From assembly GCA_902779875.1 (NCBI GenBank), contig CACZCX010000013.1, forward strand, positions 1 through 44,243: a DNA stretch of 44,243 bases, written 5' to 3'. The notes beneath the pieces are model-generated. The model searched no databases and was not told the DNA's origin. It saw nothing but the letters and a program-made list of their open reading frames with translations. Source of the DNA: an uncultured Bacteroidales bacterium. Its GTDB lineage: Bacteria; Bacteroidota; Bacteroidia; Bacteroidales; Bacteroidaceae. The position numbers and the translations under genes are program-made. Shown here one piece after another: positions 26,465 to 34,301 of this stretch (within the stretch, counting starts at the first letter, position 1; each line of letters begins with the position of its first letter).

Positions 26465-27043
26465 ATGGAAAAGAAATACATCAGCCTTACTTATGACCTT
26501 ATGCTTAAGGACGGTGAGGGCAAACTCTACAAGTACGAAAGCGCTACACGTGAAAGACCTTTTACATTCATCAGCGGCATAGGTTATGCCCTGGATCTCT
26601 TTGAGAGCAATGTAGGTTCACTGGCTGTAGGCGAAAGCTTTGAGTTCCAGATACCCGCCGACAAGGCATACGGTGAATACAGCAAGGAGAATGTCCTGGA
26701 GCTGGACAAGGGTATATTCCTCCGCGACGGAGTATTTGATGACGAGCACGTAAAGGTAGGTGCTGTCATTCCCCTGAGCGACGGCCAGCAGACATTCAAC
26801 GCTACCGTGACAAACATTACCGATGACAAAGTAACCGTAGACCTGAACCACCCCCTGGCCGGTGAGGACCTCACATTCAAGGGTGTGATACTGGAATCAC
26901 GTCCCGCCACACAGGAGGAGATCGATGCCATACTGCACCCCAAGTGCAAGGGTTGCGGCGGCGGTTGCAACAACGGCGACTGCAATGGTGGCAGCTGTGA
27001 CGGCGACTGCAACTGCGAGGGCGACTGTAAGAAGTCGAATTGA
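26465..27043 (+). CDS. FKBP-type peptidyl-prolyl isomerase, SlyD-like, with cysteine-rich tail
   Basis: A 192-residue cytoplasmic folding helper of the SlyD class. The FKBP fold is split by an insert-in-flap domain: the first FKBP part (ISLTYDLMLKDGEGKLYKYE; FTFISGIGYALDLFESNVGS; GESFEFQIPADKAYGEYS), then the chaperone insert (about 75-130, FDDEHVKVGAVIPLSDGQQT), then the return (VDLNHPLAGEDLTFKGVILE). The C-terminal 35 residues (from HPKCKGCGGGCNN) contain eight cysteines spaced by Gly, Asn and Asp, a likely metal-binding tail. In E. coli SlyD a His/Cys tail binds nickel; here it is nearly all Cys and may prefer zinc or copper (inference). Its stop codon begins a GAATTGA array that runs to the aroC start. 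Confidence 0.93.
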   Translation: MEKKYISLTYDLMLKDGEGKLYKYESATRERPFTFISGIGYALDLFESNVGSLAVGESFEFQIPADKAYGEYSKENVLELDKGIFLRDGVFDDEHVKVGAVIPLSDGQQTFNATVTNITDDKVTVDLNHPLAGEDLTFKGVILESRPATQEEIDAILHPKCKGCGGGCNNGDCNGGSCDGDCNCEGDCKKSN

Positions 27044-27070
27044 GAATTGAGAATTGAGAATTGAGAATTA
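27038..27070 (+). repeat. GAATTGA array between slyD and aroC
   Basis: AATTGA (27038-27043, containing the slyD stop) is followed by three GAATTGA units and GAATTAA, ending one base before the aroC ATG at 27072. Unlike the other two loci it has no returning complementary arm. It forms the entire slyD-aroC spacer. Confidence 0.8.
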
Positions 27071-27071
27071 A

Positions 27072-28142
27072 ATGAATACTATAGGTCACATCCTCACGCT
27101 TACCACCTTCGGCGAGAGCCACGGCCCCGCCATAGGAGGTGTGCTCGACGGTTTCCCATCGGGAATCGAGGTCGATGCAGAGTTCATACGTACATGCATG
27201 CAGCGCCGCCGTCCCGGACAGAGCACTGTGACCACCGGACGTCAGGAGAAGGATGAGGTAGAATTCCTCTCCGGCCTTCTGGACGGGGTATCCACCGGAG
27301 CACCCATAGCATTCATAATAAGGAACAGCGACCAGCACTCGTCTGATTATGACGAGCTCAAGGACCTGTTCCGTCCGTCCCATGCCGACTATGCGTGGGA
27401 GCAGCGGTACGGCATACGTGACTGGCGCGGCGGCGGTCGTTCATCGGCCCGCGTGACCGCTCCCATATGCGTAGCCGGAGCCATGGCTCAACTTGCCATG
27501 CGCAAGCTCCTGCCGGGCGTGGAGATAACAGCATTCACATCACAGATAGGTCCCTACTCCACCAATCCCGCCAAGGATATGGAGTATACGGCAAGCATGG
27601 TCGAGACCAATGCCGTAAGGTGTCCCGATGAAGAACTCGCACCCCAAATGGAGGCTCTCATACATGACCTCCGCAAGGAGCAGGATTCCGTGGGCGGATG
27701 CGTGACCTGCACCGTCAAGGGTCTGCCTGCAGGTATAGGCAACCCCGTATTTGACAAGCTTGAGGCTACCCTTGCCGCAGCCATGCTGGGCATCAACGCA
27801 GCCAAGGGATTCGAGTACGGTGACGGATTTGCATCGGCCTCACAGAGAGGATCCGAGCATAACGACGCCCTGCGCATGCAGAACGGCCAGGTGACAGCTC
27901 TCACCAACCACAGCGGCGGTATTCAGGGCGGCATAAGCAACGGACAGCCCCTGAGGTTCCGTGTGGCGTTCAAGCCCACACCCACCATCGGACGCGAGCA
28001 GCTGACCGTGACCCGTTCAGGCCAGGATACCACAGTGGCCGCCAAGGGACGTCATGACCCCTGCGTGGTTCCGCGTGCCGTGCCGGTAGTGGAATCACTC
28101 ACTGCACTGGTCCTGCTTGACCAGTATCTCTCAAGTAAATAA
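27072..28142 (+). CDS. aroC: Chorismate synthase
   Basis: AroC makes chorismate from 5-enolpyruvylshikimate-3-phosphate using reduced FMN, the last step of the shikimate pathway. The 356 residues show the family signatures: GESHGPAIGGVLDGFPSG near the start, RRRPGQSTVTTGRQEKDEVE, the signature HADYAWEQRYGIRDWRGGGR followed by SSAR, and near the end GGIQGGISNGQPL and the conserved RHDPCVVPRAVPVVE. It is complete. The start follows directly on the heptanucleotide array, so the slyD-aroC spacer consists of repeats and the gene is probably read from the slyD promoter. It converges with the HAD-GT2 gene, leaving 10 bases between stop codons. Confidence 0.97.
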   Translation: MNTIGHILTLTTFGESHGPAIGGVLDGFPSGIEVDAEFIRTCMQRRRPGQSTVTTGRQEKDEVEFLSGLLDGVSTGAPIAFIIRNSDQHSSDYDELKDLFRPSHADYAWEQRYGIRDWRGGGRSSARVTAPICVAGAMAQLAMRKLLPGVEITAFTSQIGPYSTNPAKDMEYTASMVETNAVRCPDEELAPQMEALIHDLRKEQDSVGGCVTCTVKGLPAGIGNPVFDKLEATLAAAMLGINAAKGFEYGDGFASASQRGSEHNDALRMQNGQVTALTNHSGGIQGGISNGQPLRFRVAFKPTPTIGREQLTVTRSGQDTTVAAKGRHDPCVVPRAVPVVESLTALVLLDQYLSSK

Positions 28143-28152
28143 GGATTGGTTC

Positions 28153-29706
28153 TTAGGAACGGCTCTTACGCCTCATGACCGGAATGAAGTCAAAGAGGCG
28201 GAATGTCTCTATGCCCTCTCTCTCGCGTACCTTCATAAGGCATACGGGGCCCAGCATGTACTGACGTTTCATCACGTTGAGGAAACTCCCGGGGAGTGTC
28301 ACTCCGTATTCACGGGCCAGGCGGATCACCTCCTTATGGGCGTTGTACTTATCGGTCTGTTTCCTGGCTGACTGGCGCGAGTGTACGGTCGATCCCGGAT
28401 GGTGTATGTATATATACTGCGACTCAGGTACGGTTACCAGCCTGCCGCTCTCACACAGCAGACGGAACACATACGTGGCATCCTCGTAATAGACACCTTC
28501 GGGGAAACGGAGTCCCAGTCTCTCTATGAGGTCACGCCTTACAATCATGTTGACGCTGCAGAACGAGGGCGGACATGTGCATATACGGAGTTTCTCATCC
28601 CTATCCTCAACCACCACGCTCTCCTTGAGGCCGTAGAAATACTTCACATTGGAGCCCTTGATTCTCTTTATCTCGGAGAAAGCTATATCGGCACCTGTCT
28701 TGCAGGCCGCACGGAAAAGGTTGCTGTAATATCCGTCCGACAGCAGGTCATCGCTGTCCATATATGCCACATAACGTCCACGGGCCACCTTGAGTCCGGC
28801 ATTGCGGGCCTTACCCTGAAGGCCGTTCTCCTGTGATATCACCTTAAGGCGTGAGTCCTTTTCGGCATACTCTTCAAGGATGGAAAGGGAGTCATCGGTA
28901 CTGCCGTCATTGACCGCTATCACCTCCATACGGTCCATATCCTGCGAGAGCACGCTCTCCAGTGTGGCGCGCAGTGAAGAGGCCGCGTTATAAACCGGCA
29001 TTATGACACTCAGGTCGGTATCACCGGAGCAGAGTGACTCGAACCGGTCAGAGAGTTCCTGCATGGAGTGCATGAGCATACGGGGGCCCTCGGCCATGAG
29101 TATCTCATCCTCCAGGGGACCTGTATTGACCGCTATGGTATCTATTCCGGCAGCCACGGCGGCACGTATTCCCAGAGGTGCGTTCTCCACCACGACAGCC
29201 TGGCTGGAGGGAACTCCGGCCAGCGCCAGCCCCTTGAGATAGGGATCAGGATAGGGCTTGCCGCGTTTTACCTCAAAGGCCGTCACCATAAGGTCACGTG
29301 TTATGTAGCCCTTGAAATCATTCTGGACACGCTCAATCAGGTTCTTCTGCCCCGAGCCTGTCACGATCAGGATCTTGAGTCCTGCCGCGGCAGCCTTACG
29401 GAACACCTCCTGTGCACCCGGCATGATACGGGCCTCGGGCAGGCTGTGGAATATGTTGGCCTTGTATCCGTAGACGTTCTCTATCTCACTCTCCGTTGCC
29501 TCAAAGCCACGGTCACGCAGACTTATACGGCACACCGTGTCATGTCCGGTGGCTCCCTCGTTCATATAGACATCATGGGGAGTCATATGCATGCCGAAAT
29601 GCTCCATAGCCTCACTCCAGGCTTTGGAGTGGTTCGGCATGGAATCATACAAAACGCCATCCATGTCGAACAGGATGGCGCTTTTGTTCTGGAGTGAGAA
29701 CGCCAT
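28153..29706 (-). CDS. Fusion of HAD-family phosphatase/phosphomutase and family 2 glycosyltransferase
   Basis: A 517-residue soluble protein with two enzyme domains. Residues 8-222 are a HAD hydrolase of the beta-phosphoglucomutase subgroup. Its motifs are DMDGV (Asp14, Asp16), VTGSG (115-119), Lys150 in KRGKPYPDP and VVENAPLGIRAAVAAG with acidic Glu174. Residues 231-440 are a GT-A family 2 glycosyltransferase: DLSVIMPVYNAASSL, VNDGSTDDS, ARNAGLKVARGRYVAYMDSDD with metal-binding D-x-D (317-319), and EDATYVFRL. Both domains have all expected catalytic residues. It is the last gene of the lysS-gpsA-pgi run, 13 bases after pgi. The HAD part could supply or remove a sugar phosphate for the transferase (inference); acceptor unknown. 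Confidence 0.9.
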   Translation of the reverse strand: MAFSLQNKSAILFDMDGVLYDSMPNHSKAWSEAMEHFGMHMTPHDVYMNEGATGHDTVCRISLRDRGFEATESEIENVYGYKANIFHSLPEARIMPGAQEVFRKAAAAGLKILIVTGSGQKNLIERVQNDFKGYITRDLMVTAFEVKRGKPYPDPYLKGLALAGVPSSQAVVVENAPLGIRAAVAAGIDTIAVNTGPLEDEILMAEGPRMLMHSMQELSDRFESLCSGDTDLSVIMPVYNAASSLRATLESVLSQDMDRMEVIAVNDGSTDDSLSILEEYAEKDSRLKVISQENGLQGKARNAGLKVARGRYVAYMDSDDLLSDGYYSNLFRAACKTGADIAFSEIKRIKGSNVKYFYGLKESVVVEDRDEKLRICTCPPSFCSVNMIVRRDLIERLGLRFPEGVYYEDATYVFRLLCESGRLVTVPESQYIYIHHPGSTVHSRQSARKQTDKYNAHKEVIRLAREYGVTLPGSFLNVMKRQYMLGPVCLMKVREREGIETFRLFDFIPVMRRKSRS

Positions 29707-29719
29707 TAGAGGTATATTC

Positions 29720-31063
29720 TTACTTGTTTAATCTTGACAATATCTTCTTGGACTCCTCCTCGTAGCCGGGCTTGTTCAGGAGAGCGAACATGTTCTTCTT
29801 GTAAGCCTCGACGCCGGGCTGGTTGAAGGGGTTCACGCCAAGCACGTAACCGCTTATGCCGCATCCCTTCTCAAACATATAAAGAAGCTGACCGATCCAG
29901 TACTCATTGAGTTCAGGAACGGTGATGCGGATATTGGGAACACCGCCGTCCACATGGGCCAGTTGTGTACCGAGTTCTGCCATCTTGTTGACCTCATCGA
30001 CATGCTTGCCGGCCAGGAAATTCAGACCGTCCAGGTTCTCCTCATCGGAAGGAACGAGCATGGTGTGCTGTACCTTATCGACCGATATCACAGTCTCAAA
30101 TATGGTACGCTCACCCTCCTGGATCCACTGACCCATGGAGTGAAGGTCGGTAGAGAAATCGACCGATGCAGGGAATATACCCTTGTTCTCCTTACCCTCC
30201 GACTCTCCGTAGAGCTGTTTCCACCACTCGCTCAGGTAGTGAAGCTTGGGCTGGAAGTTAACCAGTATCTCAATCTTCTTACCGCTGCGGTAGAGGGCGT
30301 TACGTGTAGCTGCGTAGAGAGCTGCGGGGTTCTGCTCCATGGGCACCTGGCTGGTGCAGAGCTTCTCCATATCGGCAGCGCCCTTGATAAGCTGTCTTAT
30401 GTCAAATCCGGCAATGGCTATAGGCAGCAGACCTACCGGAGTGAGCACGGAGAATCGTCCGCCCACATTGTCAGGTATGATGAAGCTGCGGTAACCCTCC
30501 TTGTCGGCACACACACGGGCTGCGCCACGCTTGGCATCGGTAATAGCCACGATAACCTTGCGGGCCATCTCCTTGCCGCGCTGCTGCTCGCACTGCTTCT
30601 TGAGCAGGCGGAACGCCAGGGCGGTCTCAGTCGTAGTACCTGACTTGGATATGTTTATGATACCGAACTTACGGCCCTTGAGGTACTCGGTAAGTTCAAA
30701 GAGGTAATCCTCGCTTATGTTATGACCGGCGAACAGGATCTGCGGATTCCTGCCGTCCTGGATGAGCTGAGTGAAGCTGTTGCTCAGTGCCTCTATGACG
30801 GCGCGTGAGCCGAGGTAGCTGCCGCCTATACCGGCTACGACCACGACCTCACAGTTCTCCCTGAGAACGTTGGCAGTATTCTGTATATCATCCAGAAGGG
30901 CCGATGACATGCCCGATGCAAGATTCATCCAGCCAATGAAATCGTTACCGGCACCGGTACCGTTCTCAAGTTTCAGGATGGCCTCCTTTATCTCGGGCTC
31001 CAGGGCGTTGACCTGGCTGAGTGACACAAAATCCCGGACGCGTGAAATGTCTATCTTAATCAT
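29720..31063 (-). CDS. pgi: Glucose-6-phosphate isomerase
   Basis: Pgi interconverts glucose-6-phosphate and fructose-6-phosphate. The 447-residue length fits the short bacterial form. Motifs seen are [16 protein letters not shown] near residue 75, [18 protein letters not shown], the Pgi signature region [39 protein letters not shown] and, at the C-terminus, [19 protein letters not shown] with the catalytic lysine. ATG at 31063 ([12 protein letters not shown]) is chosen because the preceding open frame runs through the end of gpsA. It is 4 bases after gpsA and 13 bases before the HAD-GT2 gene, linking it to sugar-phosphate metabolism. Confidence 0.97.
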   Translation of the reverse strand: MIKIDISRVRDFVSLSQVNALEPEIKEAILKLENGTGAGNDFIGWMNLASGMSSALLDDIQNTANVLRENCEVVVVAGIGGSYLGSRAVIEALSNSFTQLIQDGRNPQILFAGHNISEDYLFELTEYLKGRKFGIINISKSGTTTETALAFRLLKKQCEQQRGKEMARKVIVAITDAKRGAARVCADKEGYRSFIIPDNVGGRFSVLTPVGLLPIAIAGFDIRQLIKGAADMEKLCTSQVPMEQNPAALYAATRNALYRSGKKIEILVNFQPKLHYLSEWWKQLYGESEGKENKGIFPASVDFSTDLHSMGQWIQEGERTIFETVISVDKVQHTMLVPSDEENLDGLNFLAGKHVDEVNKMAELGTQLAHVDGGVPNIRITVPELNEYWIGQLLYMFEKGCGISGYVLGVNPFNQPGVEAYKKNMFALLNKPGYEEESKKILSRLNK

Positions 31064-31067
31064 AGGG

Positions 31068-32069
31068 TTATTTGAATGAGTCGGTGAGAAGTTTAATCTC
31101 AATAACAGGTGAAATATGTTCGTAAAGTATGTTGTACATGGCATCGAGAATGGGCATGTTCACACGGTAATGCTCATTGATCTCCTTCATGCACTTGGTG
31201 CCGTAGTAGCCCTCGGCTATCATCTCCATCTCCAGCTGGGCAGCCTTTACGGAGTAGCCCTTGCCCACCATGGTACCGAACACGCGGTTACGGCTGAAGT
31301 TTGAATAACCGGTAACCAGCAGGTCGCCCAGATAAACCGAGTCATTGACAGCGCGGTTAGGCATGGGACGCGCGGTAGCCAGGAAGTTGTTCATTTCCTG
31401 GATGGCGTTTGACATAAGCACGGCCTGGAAGTTGTCACCGTACTTAAGTCCGCTGCAGATACCTGCGGAGATGGCGTATACGTTCTTGAGCACCGAGCTG
31501 AACTCTATGCCGGCCACATCCTCCGATACCGATGTCTTGACGTATGAGTTGGTGAGCTTGCGTGCTATGGCCTGCGCGTTCTCAATCTCCTGGCATCCTA
31601 CCGTGAGGTAAGAGAGACGCTCCAGGGCGACCTCCTCAGCGTGGCAGGGTCCTGCCACTACCGCGATGTTCTCCATAGGAACGCCGTAGTTACGGTGGAA
31701 ATAGTCCGACATGAGCAGGTTGTCATCGGGCACGATACCCTTTATGGCCGATACGATGAACTTGTCACGAAGCTTGACCTTAAGCTTCTTCATGTGACTC
31801 TTGAAGTACGGCGAGGGGGTTACGAAGACCAGCACCTCAGACTCCTCCACGATCTGGTTGATATCGGAGGAGAAGTTTATGCGGTTCACATCGAACTGTA
31901 CTCCGGTAAGATAAGCCGGGTTGTGACCGAGACGCTTGAAATCGGCGATACGGTCATCGCGACGGATATACCAGTTTATGGAATCCTCAGTTGACAGCAG
32001 TATCTTGGCTATGGCTGTTGCCCAGCTGCCGCCACCCATAATTGCCAGTTTTCCCTGTGGAATTGCCAT
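31068..32069 (-). CDS. gpsA: Glycerol-3-phosphate dehydrogenase [NAD(P)+]
   Basis: GpsA reduces dihydroxyacetone phosphate to sn-glycerol-3-phosphate, the backbone for phospholipids. The 333-residue protein has the N-terminal Rossmann motif [18 protein letters not shown], the segment [16 protein letters not shown] and the conserved [11 protein letters not shown]. The catalytic lysine is in [21 protein letters not shown], and the C-terminal helical domain has [20 protein letters not shown]. The start codon is the only sensible one, and MGGGSWA begins at residue 11. It stands between lysS (12 bases upstream) and pgi (4 bases downstream) in one operon, an arrangement I recall from other Bacteroides genomes. 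Confidence 0.96.
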   Translation of the reverse strand: MAIPQGKLAIMGGGSWATAIAKILLSTEDSINWYIRRDDRIADFKRLGHNPAYLTGVQFDVNRINFSSDINQIVEESEVLVFVTPSPYFKSHMKKLKVKLRDKFIVSAIKGIVPDDNLLMSDYFHRNYGVPMENIAVVAGPCHAEEVALERLSYLTVGCQEIENAQAIARKLTNSYVKTSVSEDVAGIEFSSVLKNVYAISAGICSGLKYGDNFQAVLMSNAIQEMNNFLATARPMPNRAVNDSVYLGDLLVTGYSNFSRNRVFGTMVGKGYSVKAAQLEMEMIAEGYYGTKCMKEINEHYRVNMPILDAMYNILYEHISPVIEIKLLTDSFK

Positions 32070-32081
32070 TATATATCTGTT

Positions 32082-33590
32082 TTAATCCTTGCTTTCAGGT
32101 TTCATCTGCGGGAAGAAGAGCACCTCCTGGATAGCCTGCTGTCCGGTCATGAGCATAACCAGACGGTCTATTCCGATGCCGATGCCGCTTGTGGGAGGCA
32201 TACCGTACTCCAGTGCGCGTACAAAATCCTGATCTATGAACATAGCCTCGTCATCACCCTTCTGGCTGAGACGCAGCTGATCCTGGAAACGCTCGTACTG
32301 ATCGATAGGATCGTTGAGCTCGCTGTATGCGTTGGCCAGCTCCTTGCCGTTGACCATCAGCTCGAAACGCTCGGTAAGACCGGGCTTGCTGCGGTGCATC
32401 TTGGTGAGGGGTGACATCTCAACGGGATAGTCAGTGATGAAGGTGGGCTGTATGAATGTGCCCTCGCATGTCTCGCCGAATATCTCGTCAATGAGCTTGC
32501 CCTTGCCCATGGAGGGAGTAACCTCCACGCCGCATTTCTTGGCAACCTCACGCATCTCATCCTCGCTCATGCCCTCCAGGTCATAACCTGTCTTCTCCTT
32601 GATAGCCTCCAGGATAGGCAGACGGCGGTAAGGTGCCTTGAAGTCGACCTCGTTGTCACCGACCTTTACCTTGGTGGTGCCGTTGGTCTCTATAGCTATC
32701 TTCTCAAGCAGTTTCTCTGTGAAATCCATCATCCAGTTGTAGTCCTTATAGGCCACATAGAGTTCCATGCAGGTGAACTCAGGATTATGGGTGCGGTCCA
32801 TACCCTCGTTACGGAAGTTCTTGCCGATCTCATAGACGCCTTCAAAACCACCTACGATAAGACGCTTAAGATAGAGCTCTGTAGCGATACGGCAGTAGAG
32901 GTCTATGTCAAGGGTGTTATGGTGAGTGATGAACGGACGTGCGCTGGCACCTCCGGGAATGGACTGAAGTATGGGAGTCTCAACCTCAGTGTAACCGGCG
33001 TTGTCCAGGACTGAACGCAGGGTGCGGATTACCTTGGTACGTTTGAGGAAGGTCTCCTTGATGCCGTCGTTAACCACCAGGTCGACATAACGCTGACGGT
33101 AACGCAGGTCGGGATCATCGAACTTGTCATATGCCACGCCGTCCTTGTACTTTACTATGGGCAGAGGACGCAGTGACTTGCTCAGTACAGTGAGTTTCTT
33201 GGCATGAACCGTGATCTCACCCATCTGGGTACGGAACACGAATCCCTCAATTCCGATAAAGTCACCTATGTCAAGGAGTTTCTTGAACACCTTGTTGTAC
33301 ATCTCCTTATCCTCCTCATCGGGGCAGATGTCGTCACGGGTGATGTAGACCTGGATACGGCCTGTCGAATCCATCAGCTCTATGAATGAAGCCTTACCCA
33401 TGATACGGCGGCTCATCATACGTCCGGCGATGCAGACCTGACGGGGCTCGTCATCGTCCTTGAAATTCTCTTTTATCTCGGTTGCGAAAGCGTTGGTGGG
33501 ATACATGGCTGCGGGATAGGGATCGATACCCATGGCGCGCAGCTCCTTCAAACTCTCTCTTCTGAACTGTTCCTGATCGCTTAATTCCAT
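32082..33590 (-). CDS. lysS: Lysyl-tRNA synthetase, class II
   Basis: LysS charges tRNA-Lys. The N-terminal OB-fold anticodon-binding domain covers about residues 50-160 (VCIAGRMMSRRIMGKASFIE). The class II catalytic domain follows: motif 1 region FLKRTKVIRTLRSVLDNAGY then EVETPILQ, motif 2 FRNEGMDRTHNPEFTCMELY, and motif 3 PPTSGIGIGIDRLVMLMTG. At 502 residues it is the standard bacterial length and lacks the C-terminal extension I recall in some Bacteroides LysS proteins. ATG 33590 is preferred over a TTG 15 bases upstream. It is the first gene of the lysS-gpsA-pgi operon, with a TATCTTTG box 41 bases upstream. Confidence 0.97.
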   Translation of the reverse strand: MELSDQEQFRRESLKELRAMGIDPYPAAMYPTNAFATEIKENFKDDDEPRQVCIAGRMMSRRIMGKASFIELMDSTGRIQVYITRDDICPDEEDKEMYNKVFKKLLDIGDFIGIEGFVFRTQMGEITVHAKKLTVLSKSLRPLPIVKYKDGVAYDKFDDPDLRYRQRYVDLVVNDGIKETFLKRTKVIRTLRSVLDNAGYTEVETPILQSIPGGASARPFITHHNTLDIDLYCRIATELYLKRLIVGGFEGVYEIGKNFRNEGMDRTHNPEFTCMELYVAYKDYNWMMDFTEKLLEKIAIETNGTTKVKVGDNEVDFKAPYRRLPILEAIKEKTGYDLEGMSEDEMREVAKKCGVEVTPSMGKGKLIDEIFGETCEGTFIQPTFITDYPVEMSPLTKMHRSKPGLTERFELMVNGKELANAYSELNDPIDQYERFQDQLRLSQKGDDEAMFIDQDFVRALEYGMPPTSGIGIGIDRLVMLMTGQQAIQEVLFFPQMKPESKD

Positions 33591-33630
33591 TTGTTTAATT
33601 TGCAATTATTTGCCTGGTTTTTACAGGCTG

Positions 33631-33638
33631 CAAAGATA
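33631..33638 (-). promoter_or_regulatory. -7 box of the lysS operon promoter
   Basis: Minus-strand TATCTTTG matches TAnnTTTG, 41 bases upstream of the lysS ATG. No clear TTTG -33 element is present at the normal distance. Confidence 0.5.
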
Positions 33639-33658
33639 ATAAAAAATGGGTATATAAA

Positions 33659-33688
33659 ATAATAATGGCGCGTGTGCGCCATTATTAT
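33659..33688 (-). terminator. Terminator after the 186-residue lipoprotein gene
   Basis: ATAATAATGGCGC (33659-33671), loop GTGT, exact complement (33676-33688). The minus strand continues with TTTATATA. The stem lies 30 bases after the lipoprotein stop codon and upstream of the lysS promoter. A second small hairpin with a CTGCCGGCAG core lies at 33692-33714. Confidence 0.7.
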
Positions 33689-33717
33689 ATAGGGAATGCC
33701 TGCCGGCAGATTCCTTT

Positions 33718-34278
33718 TTACTTGCCGAAAAGGCCGAATATGGTGTTGAGTGACGAGAGTGTCTCATCAACCTCATCCTTGGCATCGGAGATAAGCTCCA
33801 CTGCATCGGCCACCTTGCTTTCAGCCTTCTCGGAGGCCTGCTGAACTGTCTGCTGTGATGACTGCTGGCTCTGAACGAGAGCGGCAGCACCGGCCTGAGC
33901 GACCTTGCTCAGATCAGTACCCTGAACCAGAGTCTGGAGTGTGCTGGTTACAGGATTGGCAGTCTGGTTTGTAACGAGGTTGTTAGAACCCAGAATCAGA
34001 CCTGAAGCGAAATCTGTGTAGAAAGCGCTCTTGTCATCAACATTCTTCAAGCCCTGGATGCTGTTGGCCAGCTGAGCCAGGTTGATGATGTTGTTCAGGT
34101 TTGACACATCAACTTTACCGTCAGTCTGATACTGATTGTAAAGACTCTTGAGAGCCATACCCGATGCCTGGCCATTGGTCGTGCCGGTCTGGTTGTTGGC
34201 TCCCATACCCAAAATACCGCATGATGCTGTCAGTACTGCGAGTGACATGCATGCAAACAAATTCAACAATTTCTTCAT
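33718..34278 (-). CDS. Small secreted lipoprotein of unknown function
   Basis: A 186-residue lipoprotein: signal peptide MKKLLNLFACMSLAVLTASC with lipobox LTASC (Cys20). A Gly/Asn/Thr-rich linker (GMGANNQTGTTNGQ) follows, then a helical region with LKSLYNQYQTDGKVDVSNLN and AQLANSIQGLKNVDDKSAFY. A Gln/Ser/Ala-rich stretch comes next (LVQSQQSSQQTVQQASEKAE), and an amphipathic tail ends in LSSLNTIFGLFGK. I do not recognise a named domain. It follows the GH97 gene by 23 bases on the same strand and precedes a strong terminator, so it is probably the last gene of that unit. A surface or periplasmic role is likely; nothing more can be said. Confidence 0.8.
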   Translation of the reverse strand: MKKLLNLFACMSLAVLTASCGILGMGANNQTGTTNGQASGMALKSLYNQYQTDGKVDVSNLNNIINLAQLANSIQGLKNVDDKSAFYTDFASGLILGSNNLVTNQTANPVTSTLQTLVQGTDLSKVAQAGAAALVQSQQSSQQTVQQASEKAESKVADAVELISDAKDEVDETLSSLNTIFGLFGK

Positions 34279-34301
34279 AATATCACTGTTTGATAAAAAA
34301 G

